Below, one piece after another: positions 59,739 through 64,000 of a stretch of 64,000 nucleotides of DNA (position 1 is its first letter; each line of letters opens with the position of its first letter). The translations under genes were made by a program, and so were the position numbers. The stretch spans positions 186,001-250,000 of the forward strand of contig SRSI01000006.1 in assembly GCA_005656395.1 (NCBI GenBank). Direction: 5' to 3'. This DNA comes from Strongyloides papillosus (lineage: Eukaryota; Nematoda; Chromadorea; Rhabditida; Strongyloididae). The notes under the pieces were generated by a model, which did not search any database, had not been told where the DNA came from, and was given only the letters and a program-made list of their open reading frames with translations.

Positions 59739-61215
59739 TTAATGTTTCATAAAATTTTCAATTTCTTCAACAGTTCTCGGTAAAATTGACATATTTTCAT
59801 TGCCATTTTTCCATATTACAACATCATCTTCAATTCTTACTCCTCCAAACCCGCGATATTCTTCTAAAATATCTTTATTGATAAATTTTGATTGCTCGGG
59901 ATTGGATAATGCTCTATCAATTAGTGAGTCAATAAAATAACATCCAGGCTCAATTGTGATAACCATGCGTTCTTGTAGTGTTCTCGTGCATCTTAGACTC
60001 TTCAAACCTGGAAGTGTTGAACGTGGTTTTGCATCCCCTAGGTAACCACCACAATCATGTACATCAAGTCCTAGAAAATGACCAAGTCCGTGAGGTTGAA
60101 AAACTGCACCTAGGCGTACTTCCATCATTTCATCAACTTCTCCCTTAAGAATACCTAATTCTTTTAAGTGTTGTAACAATATTTTTTCTGCCATCAAATG
60201 CATTTCGACATAGCTAACACCTGGTTTTGCATTTTCAAAAACAGCTTTATTTGCTGCAAGAACAGCATTATATATTCCTTTTTGTTTCTCAGTAAATTTT
60301 CCATTAACAGGAAAAGTACTTGTTACATCGGAAGCATAACAATTATACTCTGGTCCCATATCAAATAGGCACATATCTCCGTCTTTAATTTGACGAGAAT
60401 TTGGTGCGTTAACATGACCATAGTGAAGGACGGAACTATTCTCACCACTAGCACCAATGCATGTATAAGCGAGATGTCGGCAACCTCCATGAAAATAGGA
60501 ATGATGTCTAAACAAACTCTCTCCTTGATATTCATACCATCCAGGTCTAATATTTTTCATCACATCTTTATGAGCATCACAGGCTATTTTAGCAGCATAA
60601 CGCATTACCTCTAACTCCATATCAGTTTTAAAAACACGAAGTTCACTCATAATTGGGTAAAGAATTTTTTCACATGATTCAAAGTTATTTTTTCCAATAA
60701 AATTTGCTGGTGGTAATGTATCATCACTATCACTATTCACACCAGTCAACAAGAGAATCTTTCTAGTATTCCAATTCTTCAAATGTTTTTCAATATTCCC
60801 ATTTTCATGAAAATGTACTTCGTCAACTTCGTATTTTTCTTTAAACCATGATTCTGGATGTATCCTAAAATATGTATAACACGTAAACTAATCAATATAC
60901 TTACTTTCCTTCCCAAATAATGTAATCAGGATGAAGTTTTGGGGCAAACAACATTGATCTTCCACTATCCACATCGATGGCACCATAAAAATCACTTTCA
61001 TGAACACCAAAAGTCCAGAAAAAGTATGACTCTTGTCTAAAAGGTAGATCAGCAGCATCTGTATTATATCTATTTTTTTCAATTCCACCTTGAAGGACAA
61101 CAACATTTTTACCACCATCAACGACTTTTCTTAATTCTTCTACGAGTCTTTGACGATTTAAAGCAAAAAGTTTAGCCGAAACTTTTAATGTATTTGAACC
61201 TAGTTGGAATGACAT
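59739..61215 (-). CDS. PEPD: Xaa-Pro dipeptidase (prolidase)
   Basis: Exon 1 61215-60905 and exon 2 60864-59739 (intron 40 bp; junction codon AAG) give 478 residues, close to human PEPD (493). The N-terminal domain contains [20 protein letters not shown]. The catalytic M24 fold carries the dinuclear Mn ligands: Asp in LFDMGPEY, Asp in ASDVTSTFP, His in [13 protein letters not shown], Glu in TIEPGCYF and Glu in [25 protein letters not shown] is the typical prolidase loop. It splits X-Pro dipeptides in the cytosol, important for collagen turnover, which is plausible in a cuticle-building worm. It diverges from rpb-8 with only 203 bases between start codons. Confidence 0.94.
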
Positions 61216-61418
61216 ATTTAATTGATTGCAAAATTAGTAGTCTAACAAATAAAATGATTAAATAATTATAATCTAAAACTTTTATAATAAACATTATTTT
61301 AAGAATTATTTTGATAACGAATTTCTTACAGCGATTGTTCAGCACACACTAGAACGCCTCCCCAAAAAGTCTATTAATAGCGAACTTCATTTTTAAACTA
61401 ATTTTTTATTTTTAAAAT

Positions 61419-61907
61419 ATGGCCGGGATATTATTCGACGATATATTTACGATAAAAAATGTGAATCCTGATGGAAAAAAATTTGAGCGTGTTGATAGAT
61501 TATTTTGTGATGGAGAATCATTTAAAATGGACTTAATCTTAGACGTTAATACTCAATTGTATCCTTTGACATTAGGTGATCAGTTTAGATTTGTTTTATG
61601 TACAACATTAAGAGAAGACGGTCTGTTAGATGAAAATGAATACGATCCACTTGTAGGTTATATTATGATTATATTTACTCTATTTTTAATTTTTTAGCAA
61701 CATTATCCTCGCACAGATCCATTTGATTATGTCATGTTTGGAAAAATTTATAGAATAAATAACGATGAAGACAAGGAATCTACAACATTAAGTGTATATG
61801 CGTCATTTGGTGGATTATTAATGAGACTTACAGGTGAAGCAAGTTATCTACAAGGATTTGTCTCTGATAGTAATATCTACATGATGATGAAAAGAGGAAA
61901 GCATTAA
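61419..61907 (+). CDS. rpb-8: RNA polymerases I, II and III shared subunit RPB8 (RPABC3)
   Basis: Exon 1 61419-61652 and exon 2 61698-61907 (intron 45 bp, phase 0) give 147 residues. It begins [20 protein letters not shown] and has the RPB8 OB-fold blocks [36 protein letters not shown] then [13 protein letters not shown], and [16 protein letters not shown] near the end. The donor is GTAGGT at 61653, the same form as in the ECI2-type gene. RPB8 is an essential subunit common to all three nuclear polymerases. The next gene (arginyl-tRNA synthetase) starts 185 bases downstream on the same strand behind its own acceptor, so they might be co-transcribed. Confidence 0.95.
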
Positions 61908-62077
61908 TTTTTTCTAAAGAATCTCTCACTTTGTATAAAGTAATTCTTTCATTATTGTTTATTATTGTTTGCCATTTACTTTTAAATATTATTTTTTCAA
62001 AAATATTTATATCACAAACAAAAGATTGGTTTTTCCGTCATTACTACTTTTTCGTATAATTTATAAATGATTTATTT

Positions 62078-62089
62078 TGTTTTTATTAG
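62078..62089 (+). promoter_or_regulatory. Candidate trans-splice acceptor before rars-1
   Basis: A T-rich tract ending in TTAG lies 3 bases before the ATG at 62093 and 182 bases after the rpb-8 stop. With the short spacing it fits a downstream operon gene receiving a spliced leader. Confidence 0.4.
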
Positions 62090-62092
62090 ATA

Positions 62093-64000
62093 ATGAGTAA
62101 GTCAACAAATGATCATGATGAAGAACAACGTGCTTTAGAAAGACATTTAGAAAGGAGTGTTGATAAGTTTCAGAAATTCCAAAAGTTGCTTAATGATTTT
62201 GAAAAGCAAAACTTTTCAGAAGAAGTTCTTGATTCTTGTCCAAAATTAAAAGAATCTGTTACTGATATCGAGAAATTGAAATATCGTATATCTATTTTAA
62301 AAAGATCGATTGAAAAACAGAAAAATGAAAATGCTAAAAAATCAAAGCCAAGTGAAGCTTCTGATAATAAAAAACAGTCTAATCAACCTCAAAAAACTGT
62401 GAAAAAGCACGATTATGTCAAAGTTTTGGACTATGGTGACTCAATTGTTGGACAATTAAAATCTATATTCGCGACAGCTTTGAAAGATGCATTTCCATCA
62501 ATTGACGACAAAGTTGTTCTCGTTGAAACAAACAACCCAAAATATGGTGATTATCAAATGAACAATGCATTAAAAATATGTGGAATCTTAAAAGCTTCTG
62601 GAGAAAAAACCACCCCCAAAGATGTTGCATCAAAAGTAGCTGCATTAGTACCAAAAAGTGATTTAATTGAAAAACTTGATATTTCTCCTGCAGGATTTAT
62701 TAATATTCATACAAATAAAAAATTCATCGGACAGAAAATTGGGAATATATTTAACAACGGTATTGTACTTCCTGTTATTGAGAAAAAACGTGTTGTCATT
62801 GATTTTTCATCTCCTAACATTGCCAAAGAAATGCATGTTGGACATCTTAGATCAACTATTATAGGTGACAGTATCTCACGTTTATTAGAATATGTTGGTT
62901 TTGATGTATTGCGTTTAAACCATATTGGAGATTGGGGAACACAATTTGGTATGCTAATTGCTCATCTAAAAGATAAATTCCCAAATTTCTTAACTGAAAT
63001 GCCACCTATATCTGATTTACAAGCATTTTACAAAGAAAGTAAAAAGAGATTTGACGAGGATGACGAGTTTAAGGCAAGGGCTTATCAATGTGTTGTGAAA
63101 CTACAAAATTTCGATGAAGAATTCGTAAAAGCATGGAAGCTTATTTGTGATGTTAGTAGAAAAAATTTCGAAAATATTTACAAAAGACTGGATATAAATT
63201 TAGTTGAAAGAGGTGAATCATATTATCAAAATCTTATGAAAAAAGTTGTCAATGATTTAGAAGTTGCTGGTGTCATTAAGACAGAAGAAGGAAGAAAAGT
63301 ATTTTTCCCAACTAATTGTCCAATTCCTTTGACAGTAGTCAAAACTGATGGTGGATTTACCTATGATACAAGTGATTTGGCAGCTATTCAACAGAGATTA
63401 TTCGAAGAGAAAGCAGATTGGGTCTTATACGTTATCGATGCTGGTCAAAGTTTGCATATGGAGACAATATTTGCCGCAGCAAGAGATTTAAAGTGGTATG
63501 ATGAAGAAAAAAAACGTATTGAACATATTTCTTTTGGTCTAGTACTTGGTGAGGATAAAAAGAAATTCAAGACAAGATCTGGAGAAACTGTTAAGTTAAG
63601 CGATCTTATGGATGAAGGATTGAAAAGAGCTAGTGATAAGCTTGTTGAGAAAGAACGTGATAAAGTATTGAGTCAAGAAGAATTAGAAGCAGCTAAAAAT
63701 GCCGTTGCATATGGTTGCATCAAATATGCTGATCTTTCTCACAATAGATGTCATGACTATGTCTTTAGTTTCGATCGTATGCTCGATGACAAAGGTAACA
63801 CTGCTGTCTATCTTCTATATGCTTACGCTCGTATAAGATCAATTGCTCGAAACGCTGGTGTTGAAAAGGTATCTTTGGAAAAATATATAAAAGATCTTAG
63901 TGATGGAGCTATACCATTGGATCATCCAGCAGAATTTAAATTAGCAAAACACATTCTTAAATTTTGTGATACAATTTTGACAGCTTTGGATACTTTTCTT
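62093..64000 (+). CDS. rars-1: Arginyl-tRNA synthetase, cytosolic (3' end beyond window)
   Basis: Open from the ATG at 62093 to the window edge without intron or stop: 636 codons, with the C-terminal part of the anticodon-binding domain missing. A charged coiled-coil leader (~1-105, as in the RARS1 form that joins the multi-synthetase complex) precedes the Arg-specific N-terminal domain. The class I signature reads NIAKEMHVGHLRST (HVGH at ~248), followed by LNHIGDWGTQFGML, KTDGGFTYDTSDLAAI, DAGQSLHMETIF and KKFKTRSGETVKL, which stands in place of KMSK as in eukaryotic ArgRS. The DALR domain begins around YLLYAYARIRSI. It charges tRNA-Arg. Confidence 0.95.
   Translation, partial: MSKSTNDHDEEQRALERHLERSVDKFQKFQKLLNDFEKQNFSEEVLDSCPKLKESVTDIEKLKYRISILKRSIEKQKNENAKKSKPSEASDNKKQSNQPQKTVKKHDYVKVLDYGDSIVGQLKSIFATALKDAFPSIDDKVVLVETNNPKYGDYQMNNALKICGILKASGEKTTPKDVASKVAALVPKSDLIEKLDISPAGFINIHTNKKFIGQKIGNIFNNGIVLPVIEKKRVVIDFSSPNIAKEMHVGHLRSTIIGDSISRLLEYVGFDVLRLNHIGDWGTQFGMLIAHLKDKFPNFLTEMPPISDLQAFYKESKKRFDEDDEFKARAYQCVVKLQNFDEEFVKAWKLICDVSRKNFENIYKRLDINLVERGESYYQNLMKKVVNDLEVAGVIKTEEGRKVFFPTNCPIPLTVVKTDGGFTYDTSDLAAIQQRLFEEKADWVLYVIDAGQSLHMETIFAAARDLKWYDEEKKRIEHISFGLVLGEDKKKFKTRSGETVKLSDLMDEGLKRASDKLVEKERDKVLSQEELEAAKNAVAYGCIKYADLSHNRCHDYVFSFDRMLDDKGNTAVYLLYAYARIRSIARNAGVEKVSLEKYIKDLSDGAIPLDHPAEFKLAKHILKFCDTILTALDTFL

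Overview
The window looks like chromosomal DNA of a small AT-rich nematode, most probably a Strongyloides-type (clade IV) worm. The non-coding DNA is extremely AT-rich. Most introns are 37-120 bp and end in a short T-run plus AG. Many start codons lie 5-25 bases after an isolated acceptor (TTTTTAG), as expected for spliced-leader trans-splicing. The recognised proteins are closest in form to nematode or metazoan families. No tRNA, rRNA, CRISPR array or intact transposon was seen. The species call is inference from composition and gene structure.

Layout. 1-9.1 kb: mitoribosomal mS31 (cut by the left edge), mitochondrial malate dehydrogenase, elongin B followed closely by the nucleolar factor UTP25 (possible operon), the copper chaperone CUC-1, a SETD3-type actin-histidine methyltransferase and the trifunctional-enzyme beta thiolase. 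10.7-16.3 kb: DDX42 helicase, PPTC7 phosphatase and an ECI2-type enoyl-CoA isomerase. 17-26.5 kb, all on the minus strand: an unrecognised, possibly RhoGAP-like protein, a nicotinic-type Cys-loop channel subunit, the tRNA thiouridylase TRMU, and two tandem unorthodox (AQP11-like) aquaporins. 29.6-35.9 kb: a long-intron gene ending in a nematode globin domain. 36-43.5 kb: MKS1, G-beta-5 (gpb-2), CK2 alpha (kin-3) and NFS1. 46.6-64 kb: glutamine synthetase, a double-Tudor protein with a membrane tail, MetAP2, mitochondrial thioredoxin, 4E-T (ifet-1), ribosomal protein eS1, an orphan type I membrane protein, prolidase, RPB8 and arginyl-tRNA synthetase (cut by the right edge).

How genes relate. 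Many products act in mitochondria: mS31, MDH, HADHB, PPTC7, TRMU, NFS1 and thioredoxin, plus possibly the ECI2-type isomerase. NFS1 and TRMU belong to the same sulfur relay for tRNA 2-thiouridine. HADHB and the ECI2-type isomerase both serve fatty-acid beta-oxidation. The rest is ordinary housekeeping.

Most exon structures were solved by hand from splice sites, reading phase and recalled family sequences, without alignment software. No plainly new multi-gene system is visible. The most unusual items are: the globin gene (predicted loss of the proximal His, an internal myristoylation-type start, two frame changes at A8 runs); a GC-AG intron; a tandem aquaporin pair with Asp in place of the first NPA Asn; a double-Tudor/membrane-tail protein; and what looks like a decayed coding fragment near 40 kb.
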